Assembly: GCA_008508345.1 (NCBI GenBank)
Contig: QNGE01000296.1
Coordinates: 116,701-180,700 of the forward strand
From: Paragonimus westermani
Lineage: Eukaryota; Platyhelminthes; Trematoda; Plagiorchiida; Troglotrematidae
Direction of reading: 5' to 3'
Length of the DNA stretch: 64,000 bases
Shown in pieces: positions 11,633-22,635 of the stretch (within the stretch, counting starts at the first letter, position 1; each line of letters opens with the position of its first letter). A model generated the notes under the pieces. It did not search any database and had not been told where the DNA came from. It worked only from the letters and a program-made list of their open reading frames with translations. The position numbers were made by a program, and so were the translations under genes.

Positions 11633-13124
11633 GGGCTGGTCGGTCCAGATCAGTCTTCGATAAACAGATTTCCACTCACATCATCTCGGTGGCTAACGAG
11701 GATATGTGGTGACGGTTAGCATTGACTCTGTTCTAGTTAACCGGTGGCTATCAGGTTACTACTTCAAGTGTTCAAAGGGCTGGTCATCTCACCACTCGTT
11801 TGCAGAAAATACGTAAACATGAAGATGCCGTCTAAAAAATGTTTGCATAAGAGCAGCGCCAAAATTTAGTTGATGATTTGTCATTCTATCATCATCGTAG
11901 AAATAACAGCACACATCAGTTCCAACAGGCTCGCTACGTTGAATCTACTTAATTTGTCAATGAGGGTTATTCTGAAAACTGAAACTGATATTCACCATGC
12001 ACAGCGGTAGGAACTGTTTCAGTAGATCCACCAAAATTCGTATACCACAGCTTGCAGTTTAGTCAACTACACAGAGGTGGCCTGATGTTCACAAAATAGC
12101 CCCATTTTAGGTTTCGAACTCAAAACTCCTTGAGTGATCGAATGAAAGGAGGAAAACGAGGGAATTTATTTTGTTCCTAGAGCAGTCTGATGTGTAACAG
12201 TGAACTGAGTGATAGAAAGGAGTACACAGATTGAAAGGTCATTGTACTGACCTGACTTGACTCGATGGGGAGTCGAGGTTAATCCTGTAGATGGTAAACA
12301 ATTTTTCGACCTTTGAAGTTTATAGATGTTTGAGCTTGACCACATTTAAGTGGACATCAACTCTGTTTGGATGAGGTTCGTAAAGAGGGCATCCATTTTG
12401 TATCTCTGTGGAGATTAGCGGTAACCTATCAAAGGAAATTTCAGCGATGAGTACAAAACAGTGAGATCAAAAACTAGTCAACCGGCTGAACAACTGTCAA
12501 ACGGACCTTTTATAGACCAATACATCACGTTAGTAGATTTCTGGAAACAGCCAGAACTCCGTGAAAATAAAGAACCATAGAAGAGAGTGTGTCATAAGTC
12601 ACCAGGCTCATGTAGTAGCGAGCAGCACAATAACGTACCCGTTTACATAGTTACAGATTTTCGCAAATGACTCGTTCAAGGTAATGGGCAGATCAGGAAG
12701 AGACCGAGTTGTCTTATTTTATCTTCTAACATGTTTGCTTACAGATGGGTGGTACTCAAAATTAGGCTCTGTTCGAACACTACCGAATGCCGCTGAATTT
12801 GTCAGCTGATTGCATGTTTCAGTGAGATAGCAAATAAACGGAAACTTTGAGATGCGGACTGAAGAATCTATGCAGTAACTGTCAACTGAACTGACTGTTC
12901 TACCTTTCAGTTTGTATGGTCAATGTCTTCTACTCTTGATGACTCAGTTTATGGTAAACACGATATAGAAGGCTTCAATTCTCCATCATTTTCATGAATA
13001 ATACGCTTCAGGTTGTTGATCAAAAGCTTGTGTACAATGGTAAAATAGTGGTGTGGAATTGTGATTGTTTTTCATCTACTCATCCACTTGGTTTGAACAC
13101 GGTTTCTTGTCCGTTCTGTTTCAG
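11633..13124. other. Gene A intron sequence, nothing recognised
   Basis: No coding periodicity or repeat match. It ends in a pyrimidine-rich tract and cag acceptor at 13122-13124. Confidence 0.45.
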
Positions 13125-13214
13125 AAATGGTTAATTCTAGAGAATCAAGTATTGAGAGAACGTCTGAAAACGTTAGATGCCCAAAAATGTACATCCAATG
13201 TATACGAGCAAACA
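13125..13214 (+). CDS. Gene A exon: coiled-coil segment
   Basis: A 90-nt exon with a strong pyrimidine-rich acceptor (CTGTTTCAG before 13125) and an ACA|GTAAGT donor at 13215. It encodes 30 residues, beginning with KWLILENQVLRERLKTLD. The spacing of Leu, Ile and Val among charged residues is typical of a coiled coil. Both ends are phase 0, matching the exons at 5401-6774 and 16927 or 18277. C-terminal coiled coils occur in several PH-domain scaffold and RhoGEF families. The match is by composition only, so the family cannot be named from it. Confidence 0.65.
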
Positions 13215-15793
13215 GTAAGTGGTGTAGATTATGTATTCTGTTTTTCACATGCCTATTGCACTACCTACTTCCACAAAGTGAGATTCATCAAACATTTTTC
13301 ACCTGGCCTGTAATACAGTCAGCAATTAGCAGCAATGCTATGTATGTTTGATTCGAACTAGTTGGGCCTCACTAGTCCCAAGTAGGTTAAGGTTGGTCTA
13401 TAGGGAGGTACCACGGTTATTAATCTGAGCGTTGTTCACCAAACCAGCCGATCCAGGTCAATGAGGTCACTAAGGTTCTGCTTGTCAAGTGTTAGCAACC
13501 TTGCGGACTACCTTTTAGAAAATCGTTCAGTCAATTTCAAACCGTCTGCTGGGAAGGGCAAATGCAGGAAAGTGAGAAGTCAATCATAGCTGAAACAGTT
13601 TGTATAAAATCTTTCAAAGGATTATCCGCAAAATTTAACTAACAGTTGACAGAGAAAATCTGCATCAGTTGATAAATTTCTTGATAAATTTCTTAATAAT
13701 ATAGGAGTGTTCTCATCCATGTTTCATCACAAGATATAATTGGAGATTTTACGTTCTTCTTGAGTGCTAAGTGATCACCGCATTCTGACGTACTAGCCGG
13801 AAAAATCTGTTCCGTTTAGTCTATGGGTTCAGTGTTGGCCATTTTGAAATTATCATTCCAAATTAGAGGTGTTCATCTAGGGTTATACAGACAGCTCATA
13901 ATCCAGAGATAACTATCCTGCAGACTTCTAGATATTTTCAATGTCATGATCGCGATGATCTGGTTCATCTGTGTAAAAGAGACCCAGAAATAAAAGAGGA
14001 AACCAGACAACTCAAACGAACCTCTGTTAAATGCCTTATCCATATTGCTTTAGGGAGCGCGTTAGTTTTCCTTAATCAAACAATCAGGCCAACGAGAAAA
14101 AAAGAGTAGCAAAATGGTACACAGTGAAGTGAATGAATGATACTGTTGAGTATCAATACCACAAAGCAGCGGAAGGTTGCAAGTTTTAGCCACACGTTTT
14201 AATAGCGTCATAACACAACGCAAAAACGGTGGGACAAAAAGTGAACTTGCAAGACTTGATTCAGTTATGATGGGAAAGCATGTAGCATAAAAACCAGTTG
14301 TCTTGCGCTCACAATTGCAGACTTGGAGTAGCTAACATTTAATACAGAATTAATTACGGAAATATCATGTTTTTACTGTATTTATCTATATTCAGTGCTG
14401 CAGGCCCAATCCCACGACCGGGCCATCCGTTACCCTAGGGTTTAATACCCGTGAATACCTCTTCTAGTGCGTAATTTTGAAAAGGGATGCTTTAGCAGTT
14501 TATAAGAGTACGAAAGCTGTCATCAGTTGTGAGAGGTATTCGGTTTACGATTAGCAAGAATTCCCTATCAATTGTTGCCAAGCCGTTTTTGATCGTGATC
14601 TGTGATAAATGAGTCACATTGAAACTAGTGAGCTGAGCTGTTAACCAGCTAGCACAAAGAATCCGTGATGGCAGGAATAATCGTTTTACTGTGATGTACA
14701 GTCACAACACGTTAATCAGACTTTGTTGAGTAACAACTTGTCAACCGAAATCCCATCACTTGTTTCCAACGCTACTCACAATTGCCGAGCCCACGTCATT
14801 CCAGCTTTATATGCCAAATCCTATCTTTAAACGTACTGGACTAGAGTTTCGCATTCTTCTTCAATATTTCTTGCTGCAGGTTATTCTTTCGAACCCGATG
14901 TTTTCTTATTTAGCACTGTTAGCGAAAAATTTAGCAAGATAATAAGTCATGTTTACCGTAGTTCTGCGGAACTCTTAGTTTTTCATGCTGGTATAAGCGT
15001 TACAAAAAACACTACATTTGACCGATTTTGAAAGGGTCACTCGAGGTATACATAGGTAGATAAAACGAAAAAGCCTTCTAGACATGAATAAGTGTTCGAT
15101 AAAAAAGTGTGAACTTTGGCCTTCATGTAACCGCTTTTATTCCGATGTATTAAAACTGCAAGGGTCTGATGAGGTTTCATTGAAAGCAGTAATATTCCTT
15201 ACTAGTTTTCCGCTCCTATTTTGACCACCAACCTGCACTCTCTGTTTTACTTAATTAAGCCAGACATTTCTCATTCATAGACATCTGACGCGCTGTGGTT
15301 CAATCGGGGAAGATCACTCTGTTGCTCGAAAATTCGAAGCTTTCTTACTTGGCACAGGTGCAGCCAGATAGGCAAACTATACGGTTATGTTTATGTTCGA
15401 TCCTGTTATGCGTCAGCTGGTTGGAGCGCCTTAACGATTACAAGGGAAACATAGAGAGGTCGGCAATAGCATTAAAACTTGTTAAATAACAATGTAGGTT
15501 TCTAACAAGCGTGTTCTTAATTACAGTTGGCAATGTCACTTCACAAAGGTGCCTGTGATCATTCTGTACTAAATGAGGGAGCCAGAAACGTCTAACAGGA
15601 GTCAAACATCAGTATCTTCGTGTCTGATGCGTATACCAAGGGCCATTGGTAGAGTGTCGCTGCCAACTCAACCTAACACATACAGCATAAAGAACTATTC
15701 CTGTTGTCATTGATTACTACGTACTAGGGTCCGTACAAGAAGCTCTGCTATGGTGATTCCTACGAAATGTAATGAGTAATTTGGCAGACTTAT
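13215..15793. other. Gene A intron sequence, nothing recognised
   Basis: Unique-looking AT-rich DNA. Short open frames at 14760-14942 and 15295-15489 lack splice context. Confidence 0.4.
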
Positions 15794-15958
15794 GATTTTA
15801 GATTAGACCAAACTGTGAAAAGTCAGGGCTTCGGCTGGATTCGAACTAGCGGCAGACACAGCATGCTTCAACGCTACAAGCGCTCTACTAGGTGACCTAC
15901 GGAGCTACACCAGGAGCTCGGAATTTTCACATTTGGACTCTGTTACCCACCCGTGAGA
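15794..15958 (-). mobile_element. tRNA-derived SINE (copy 1, minus orientation)
   Basis: On the minus strand this reads as a diverged tRNA body preceded by a short leader. The leader includes the block read on + as TTTCACATTTGGACTCTGTTACC. The B-box-like GGTTCGAATCC is represented by TAGTTCGAATCC. The acceptor-stem half GGCTTCGG and the 3' extension (CTGACTTTTCACAGTTTGG, then TCTAATCTAAAAT) are shared with copies at 47172 and 53168. The A-box is degraded. It is the most diverged of the three copies. Confidence 0.75.
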
Positions 15959-16926
15959 CGGCTAAATGTGAAATAAATATCCAACTGAATACTGGTCGAC
16001 TGGGTCCTGGCATATACAACCATTGCGTTCTCATGAGTATTTTCTTCCACTGCAATGTATCTTTACACGGCAAACGTTAGTTTGATTCACAAGGTGATTC
16101 ACGGTGCCAACGGCTTTTTTTAAAGTAACTGTATGCACTGTCCGATTGAAGATGATTTCAGAGACACACCGGTCATTTTAATTAACGTTAGTACAGTTTT
16201 ACATTACTTTTCCGCTAACATTTATAAGGCCACGGCGAATTTAGGTGCACACTCTTCGGGCTTCATATATGGGCAGTGGCCGGGTTTTGAAGCTCTATTC
16301 TAGGCACGTCTAAACGATGACAACAGTAAGTTCGTTGAATATAAATCTTTTGATGAATATACTAAAGCTAAAGTCATTCATTCAAAAATGTTCTTTGCTT
16401 CTGATGTTTGTCGTTTTCGGTAAAGCTGTAAGTATATTCAAATTAACTTCACTTGTTGAAACGAAACACACACGCCACTTTTGTCGTGGTTTCAAGTTTT
16501 CAACCGCATGTTGTCACTGGGTGTAACTCCATGTCTGGTAACGATATCTGATTGTTTTTGGCATTGACGAGATGAACGTCTTGTATTGAAAATCACTTTC
16601 CAGAGTCTATATGACTTTTACAGAAATTCGCTTGGTACTACTGCGGTCTAATTGGTCATGGAGGACTTGTTTTCCAGTCTTATCCTCTCTTCTGTAAACC
16701 GGAACAAGGTGGTGGAAAAGCGCCTCAGTCCATGTTCACAAGCAGTAAACTAGCCAGCTAAACTGAACGCTTTCCTGACATTATACACCTGCAGCGTTTG
16801 ACGTAAGCCTGATGGAGCAAACTATTCCACTGTATATTCACGCGTAGTAGAAAGCATGAAGACCGTTTGATGACGGTGCAACACACTGACTTGATGCTTC
16901 TGTACTCAGTTTGTGATGAAAATCAG
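15959..16926. other. Gene A intron sequence, nothing recognised
   Basis: No supported exon. The frame at 16317-16526 is hydrophobic and AT-rich with no acceptor. Confidence 0.4.
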
Positions 16927-17085
16927 ACCACAGCCAAGGAGCAGACGTTCAGGCTCACGTTGAGATCATGCAAAACTGTGTTGGAACTGCAGCTCTTGCA
17001 ACATAGTCCGTCGACGGATCTGGAAACAATCTGGAAACATTTTGTATCCCTTTCAAAGGTGTTGCAGCGATGGAATAAAATTGAG
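16927..17085 (+). CDS. Gene A candidate exon: helical segment
   Basis: A 53-codon stretch with clear coding character, including SCKTVLELQLLQH and FVSLSKVLQRWNKIE, which looks helical and amphipathic. The acceptor AAAATCAG before 16927 keeps phase 0. A better pyrimidine tract lies at 16902-16909, but that acceptor would break phase. The donor GAG|GTTAAAG at 17086 is weak; AAG|GTGTTG at 17059 is an alternative, also phase 0. Because phase is 0 on both sides, the exon can be kept or skipped without shifting frame, so it could be an alternative cassette. It has no recognisable domain. Confidence 0.4.
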
Positions 17086-18276
17086 GTTAAAGACTATTAC
17101 TGGCTGCTTGACTAACATATTACGTTATTAGTCCGTCTGGGGCTTCTGAGAGCTGACTGCTACTCAAAATGTCCCCTACTTTTTCATTTTGTGAGCAATG
17201 TTATGTTAATCCAAACACCGTGTTGAGTGACATCATGACATTTCTTTGTTCTGTAACTAAAGGGCCTTTGCGCTTCCACATGGCTAATGGGGATACAATT
17301 AACAGACTTGACATTATCGCGCTCAGGCAAAATACTGCTGTTGTATGATGCTGCGTTTTACTGGCACAGTTCGTAGCTCAGTTTACTTGCTTCCAACACG
17401 GTAACGTGATAATACTTCACAGTCACCACTTGTGTACTTCGGCGGGAGCTTCTGAACTTGACTGTTGGTGCATACGTTGCTGCTGAAATCTGTTGCGAAC
17501 CAGAAATATCTTTGTTCACAATTAATGAGAAAACTTGCCAGACAGCCGAGTTTGCTTAACACAACAATGGGTTGGGTGTTATCACATAAACAGTGCGCCG
17601 TGTATTCAAAGTTGACAATGAGTATTCAACCAACCGTAGGGAAAATATGTAGTTTGTAAAAAGTGTCCTAGTCTACTTGACAGAAAGTGTTAACGTTAGC
17701 GTTTAACTTGCAGGTTTTTCGAAATCTGTGGGACACGTTAACGAGTGAAACGAGTTAGTGTATCACTACCTGAAATACACTTTTTAAAAGTCGTTTTCAG
17801 CCACGTTTTTTTATATTCAACATTAGTTTGAGTATCCCAACAAATTTAACTCCGAAATTAATCGAATTTTCGAACGTGGAACAGGTGGAATGGCTTTTGG
17901 GCATGTTTCCGCCACTTTAAAGCTTCCCATCCGAGCGTTGATAGTCAACTCCCGATTAAATGTAGATTGATCAATAGTCGATCGTTCGGTCATCACTTCA
18001 GTCTTTGAGGCCAAACAGTCACTTACCTGTCAGTATACAGTTTTAACTGAAATTTTGTTGTAGATTAAGCCAGAGTTTGGATAATACACATGCTGAGTCT
18101 ACTAGCATAAAAGTGTTTTGCGTAGAAAATCCGACGTTTAGTTCACAGCACTGCTAACAATCTGACAATAAAAGTCGACTTACAAAACCTGAAATTATAT
18201 ATAAATTTGTGGACTGAAAAACTCGGATATAATTCATACATACTTGACTGCCTCAGCTACGTTCTATTTCCAACAG
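17086..18276. other. Gene A intron sequence with weak ORFs on both strands
   Basis: At 17819-17960 both strands carry open frames of 45-60 codons. The + strand version follows a tttttttatattcaacattag acceptor-like tract, but its exit has only a weak donor and its phase does not fit, so it is not called as an exon. Confidence 0.35.
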
Positions 18277-18412
18277 ATTCCGAGGATTGAACTTACTTCG
18301 TCGCAGACCGCAAATGGTGTTCGTCGAATACAGAAACACTCACCAGATATGGTGCGATTTCTCGACAGAAGCGTTCTATCGGAGACACAAGAACGTCCCA
18401 ACCGTAGTGCCT
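18277..18412 (+). CDS. Gene A exon: polar segment
   Basis: A 136-nt exon after the acceptor ATTTCCAACAG and before the donor CCT|GTGAGT at 18413. It starts in phase 0 and leaves one base over. That base joins the two bases that open the exon at 20681 to make a Ser codon. It encodes about 45 polar residues, for example the stretch SPDMVRFLDRSVLSETQER. No domain is recognised. The paired splice sites and the phase continuity on both sides are the main evidence. Confidence 0.6.
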
Positions 18413-20680
18413 GTGAGTCGAAGTCATTGTAATTTTGAGATTAATGCACTTTGACAGATCGCTGTAAAAGGTTCCTCGCTGAGTGATAATTATCTACCTG
18501 CAATAACTAACGAATTACATGCTTATCATAGTACTCATGAGTAGTCCGACATAGTTAACCAGGTCTGGAGAACTACCGGGTGTCAGTTTGTTCCAAACGA
18601 ATGACACTGCCCTTGCTTCTCAGTCGGACTGAAAAAACCTATGCAGGAGCCTTGACATTCGGCCACTTCCTAAAGTCACTGATCAAATGGACGGAGTAAG
18701 TAGCCTAAATTTTTCATACACGGAAATGCATGCTTAAAAAATTGGGGAATACATTCCAGTAGGATGTACAACGGTTCGTGACCGACAAAATACCCAGTCA
18801 GTTCTTGCTGATTGGATTTCGATGAAAAAAGTTAGCAGTCTTTACTATTATGAGTTCTATGCTGCACGTTCCCGAAACGTGTCTGAGGACAGATGACTGG
18901 CAATTCGTGTACAAACCGAATGCTTCATACATATCACCTGAGTAACCGGGTTTTTAATTATCCACTTGTGCACTCACAAACTTCGTGTACATTCATGGTC
19001 AGCGCGTCTATCGATTTCGAACAGCCAAGCTCTTTGAAAGAGTAACCGAAACCCTGGTTTGCTTATCATTACCCTAATGGTTGCGATGACACTTCCGATC
19101 GACTGTTTGGATGTCCAGTAATTTACAGAGCCAAACAAATGTTTCACTTCCAAAAGAATCGATTGTATGGATACACAAGAAATTGGGGATATACATGGGT
19201 ACAGTAATAAAATCCAAACGCCTACATAGAGATACTCTCATCTATGCCGAGGATACGATGTTCGAAATCAAAAAATCAAACTCGGTAAACAATCAAACAC
19301 CTAGCAGTGGAAACTACTGCTCAAGCTGATAATGAGAATTTGGTTCAGCTAGGCATTACCCATAAGTTATTATTACAGAGCGCTTAGAAATAGTATTTTT
19401 ATCAAGGTGGATGTGGAGCCAACGGTACCACGGTCAACATGATTATATCACACTGACGAGAACCAGAATAAAATTACTGGCAGACGGAGAGACCCGTCAG
19501 CGGACCTTGTCAATCTAACGCCTAGAGAATGGAAAGTGTTTAACATTCAGTCTCACTAGGACGTAGAGTGCTATGTTGAGCTGACATACCAGAAGTCTTC
19601 ATCATCATCATCATAGACAACCAGAAGTCTTCAACAGATACGTTACTGTGTCCACTCGCGAGTCGGTAAGACATGGTTCTAAATACAGTGGAATAACTCA
19701 GAGTGCAACGAGTGCGAACTGTGAGAGAATGCTGTGTTTGTTAACTTCCACTTGACATTCAGATGTGTTGATGAAATATAACCACTAAAAACTGTATAAA
19801 TTTCGCTGTAGAGAATCATCATAAAAACCAAAATAAGTTTGTTTAGTCTCCTACGGGAGGAGCAGTGTAAACGGAGGAATTCAGGAGAGTACTGGTGTGT
19901 ATGAACGCAGTGTGCAATCTCTAATAAAACAGTGGTAGCGATTCCACTTTCAGTACAACAAAATTCACACTTCAAGGTTTAAGCAGTATGGGAACTGGAG
20001 CTCCACCAGTCAGCTGCATCTGTGTGCACAGGGATTGTTTCGTTGCTGAATGTGACTTGCACGGTAGACTCAACGGGAGGTAGGTACACGGCCGCCTAGT
20101 ATAGCAGTGAAAGCTGGTGTCCAACTCAAAATTATCATTAGGACTGTTCCCGTTTCATTCATTCCATGGATGCTAACAATCCTAATAAATTTCGGCTTTA
20201 CCAAGTGACATGACAAGCGCATTTGGGAGGAACAGGTGTGCTAAGAAACAGCTATTCACTTGCATTCTGCTCGGGCAATTCACCGCCTTAAACTCATTTG
20301 CGTTACCCCACCACTCCTGGAGAGAATTAATGTTTGACAGCTCTGATTAGTTAGCGGCTGTAAATCATAGTTAAATAAGTGATGTCGCTTGGGAAATGTT
20401 AATCAACTTGTTGGATAAAAGAATCGTTCAGGTGAATATTGTCGACAATATATGTCTCTGATATCCACTCTCAGGGGATGTACCCAATTGCGACTCACAA
20501 ACTATTAACTTTGAGCTTTAGTTTTGATTCCAATAATCTGCGGACGGTCCAGTAGGGTATGAATTTGGAAAATGTAAATACGATTTGTATACACATTATG
20601 ATTTTTCAATCTTACATAATTATTATGTACCAATGTTAAAAATCTCTAAAATTTATCCTCGATATTGAATTTATGCATAG
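18413..20680. other. Gene A intron sequence, nothing recognised
   Basis: An open frame at 19111-19329 on + has no suitable splice context. A small (ATC)n run with a partial local duplication sits at 19588-19633. Confidence 0.4.
19588..19633. repeat. (ATC)n run inside a short tandem duplication
   Basis: CCAGAAGTCTTCA occurs before the ATC run and again after it, 32 bases apart. This looks like a local slippage duplication. Confidence 0.7.
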
Positions 20681-20780
20681 CGGTGGATTCCAGAAATTCC
20701 ACAATCAATGAAAGGGTCGAGGCTTGGCTCAGCGATTTTCCTCAAATCTCTATAAGTGAACAAAGCTCAGACAAATACAG
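20681..20780 (+). CDS. Gene A exon: polar helical segment
   Basis: A 100-nt exon with acceptor TTTATGCATAG and donor TACAG|GTCAGT at 20781. The first two bases complete the codon left open at 18412 and the last two (AG) are completed by the first base of the 31-nt exon at 27107, giving Arg. The encoded segment includes INERVEAWLSDFPQISISEQ, a short amphipathic helix followed by a Ser-rich stretch. No domain is recognised. Confidence 0.62.
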
Positions 20781-21904
20781 GTCAGTCTACCAGTCAACTC
20801 AGTTAAGGGATGATTGTTTTGTTTTTGTTCTAATCCTGTCGAACATGATCATATTTGCTGTCTGCAATTAGAACTGGGGAGCAGTTCCCCTGATGGAATT
20901 AGCTACGGTCACAAATTCTAGTCAGCTAATCACTTGATACAGCCCGTTCAACATGCTCCACATGGCTGAGTCAACTTGTTACTGTGTGGCGGTAACAATG
21001 AGTTAAAAAGTGAGAGATTAAAATTATCTCAAGATCTATTGTAATGAAGGCATAGTTATACGGTTAGTAGAATCAGATCGATCAGTTCCGATTTCCTTTG
21101 GAACCAGTGACGCTATTCAATGAGAAAAGCATTTTAATTTGCTGGAGATTTCGTTCATTTCGAGCTCATTTGCATCAAATACGAATCAAAACAATGAGTC
21201 AGACGCACATTATTCGATTACTTGAGATACAACCTGGTGTTTGCTGATGAGTAGTAGAGGGTTTTGATGTTTCATGGAAATCGAACATCACCCAGAAGTG
21301 ATCGCATCTGCTATATTCTTGTTTTGTTGTAACAGGTGTTCACTAGGTTGCTTAAGGTTATGTTAACAATGATGTATCGTTTAAAGCAATTTGACTGCAC
21401 GTTGGATAGGTTACATTTCCATACTACTCGACATCTCTGGACAATATGACACGTCTGTTGTTTCGGCATCGATGGGGTCTATTTTTGACGACCGCTCAGA
21501 AAGAGAAACATACAGTGGTTACCCTGGATAAACCCGTTAGTAGATAAATCAAACGTCCTCTCTAGATGCAAACTGGTTTTATTGTGCTGTCTAACTAGTC
21601 ACACGCTGGTAGGTTATAGCAAAGCATTTAAACGTCGGTGTCAATTTTTGAAACATCATTGAAAACAATTGTCCTGGGCGTTATGTTGCGTTATTCTGCT
21701 CAGACTATAATGCACACAACCGTCCCAAGTGATAACGAAATGTCATCTCTGTTGTAAGTTGTTTACAATGCATTACGAGAATACACCCCAACATCCGTGA
21801 CATGACAGTAGGTTCAACTTCGAGGTGAGTGGATAGATGCTTGAGTGGTTACCAGCCAGCAAAATCGCAGAACTCCCTGCTATTCATTCTTTTCGTTTTC
21901 GAAC
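20781..21904. other. Gene A intron sequence, nothing recognised
   Basis: AT-rich, with no repeat match and no supported exon. Confidence 0.4.
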
Positions 21905-22635
21905 TACCCAGTGCTGATGTTGCTTTATGCCGGTGACAAACCTCTGACGAATTCTAATGTACAGAGAAGATGTGGTGATCTTAAAAAATATGAACTGCCT
22001 AAATCGAGGGTCGGTAGTAAATAACTTGCTGCTGAATGTCAACAAGTGCAAAGGCGTGTCATCAATATTATGCCTATTATTACTCTGACGACATAAAGTC
22101 GCTTGGGTCAGCATGTGAACCAGGCTTAGGGATCATAGTAGCAGACAGTATGAGTTTGTCTACAAACAGTGATTTCATAGCTAAGAAGGCACAAACAAAC
22201 CTGAAACTTCTGAGGAAACTTTGTGAAACCTACCACCTTGAAGTGCTTCCCATTATGTTCACCACCATAATCCGCCCATACCTGGACACTAGCATACAGG
22301 TCTGTTTGCTCTATCGTAAAAAGGATTTGGGACATATTGAGTGTCCAAAGGTATACCAATATAAGAACAATAAGGCTCAGGATAACTCTCCACTTGAAAA
22401 AATTGACGGAGTTATACAAATTTCCAATGAATTACGCACATACTTGTCATTTACAGAATACTCCACACCCCTGGCAGATCTTCTCTCACTAAGTAATAAC
22501 GAACTTTCAAGATATCACTCGCAGAAACTTAGTAGTCGCGTAGTAGGTTACCCTGCAACCAGAACTGATTTCCAGTCAGAGTCTGTTCACTACGGAACAC
22601 ACTGCCCGATTCTGAAGCCATGTTATATCGGTTGA
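21905..22635 (+). pseudogene. CR1/Jockey-like non-LTR retrotransposon relic (RT palm to thumb)
   Basis: Read across at least one frameshift, this matches the region after the RT catalytic motif. MLLYAGD near 21916-21942 stands where the family has LLYADD, so a catalytic Asp is changed to Gly. LLLNVNKCK follows near 22027-22056 (family xLxFNxxKCK). Then comes the LGIIVADSMSLSTN block, followed by FIAKKAQTNLKLLRKL and a TTIIRPYLDTSIQVCLLY stretch. These correspond to the family's LGVxxxxxLSF, KAxxxLxxLRR and xxLVRPxLEY blocks. The 3' half stays open for 199 codons from 22036 but is part of a dead copy. It is intronic to gene A, sense orientation. Confidence 0.8.

Noticed and set aside
15151..15190. 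CTGATGAGGTTTCATTGAAAG resembles a hammerhead core
   Set aside because: The bases between CTGATGA and GAAA cannot form a helix II, and no flanking helices were seen.
17823..18014. Minus-strand 63-codon frame preceding an apparent CAG|GTAAGT donor
   Set aside because: The donor lies on the wrong side of the frame and no acceptor is present.
22126..22419. Minus-strand frame of 97 codons
   Set aside because: Shadow of the LINE reverse-transcriptase relic on the + strand.
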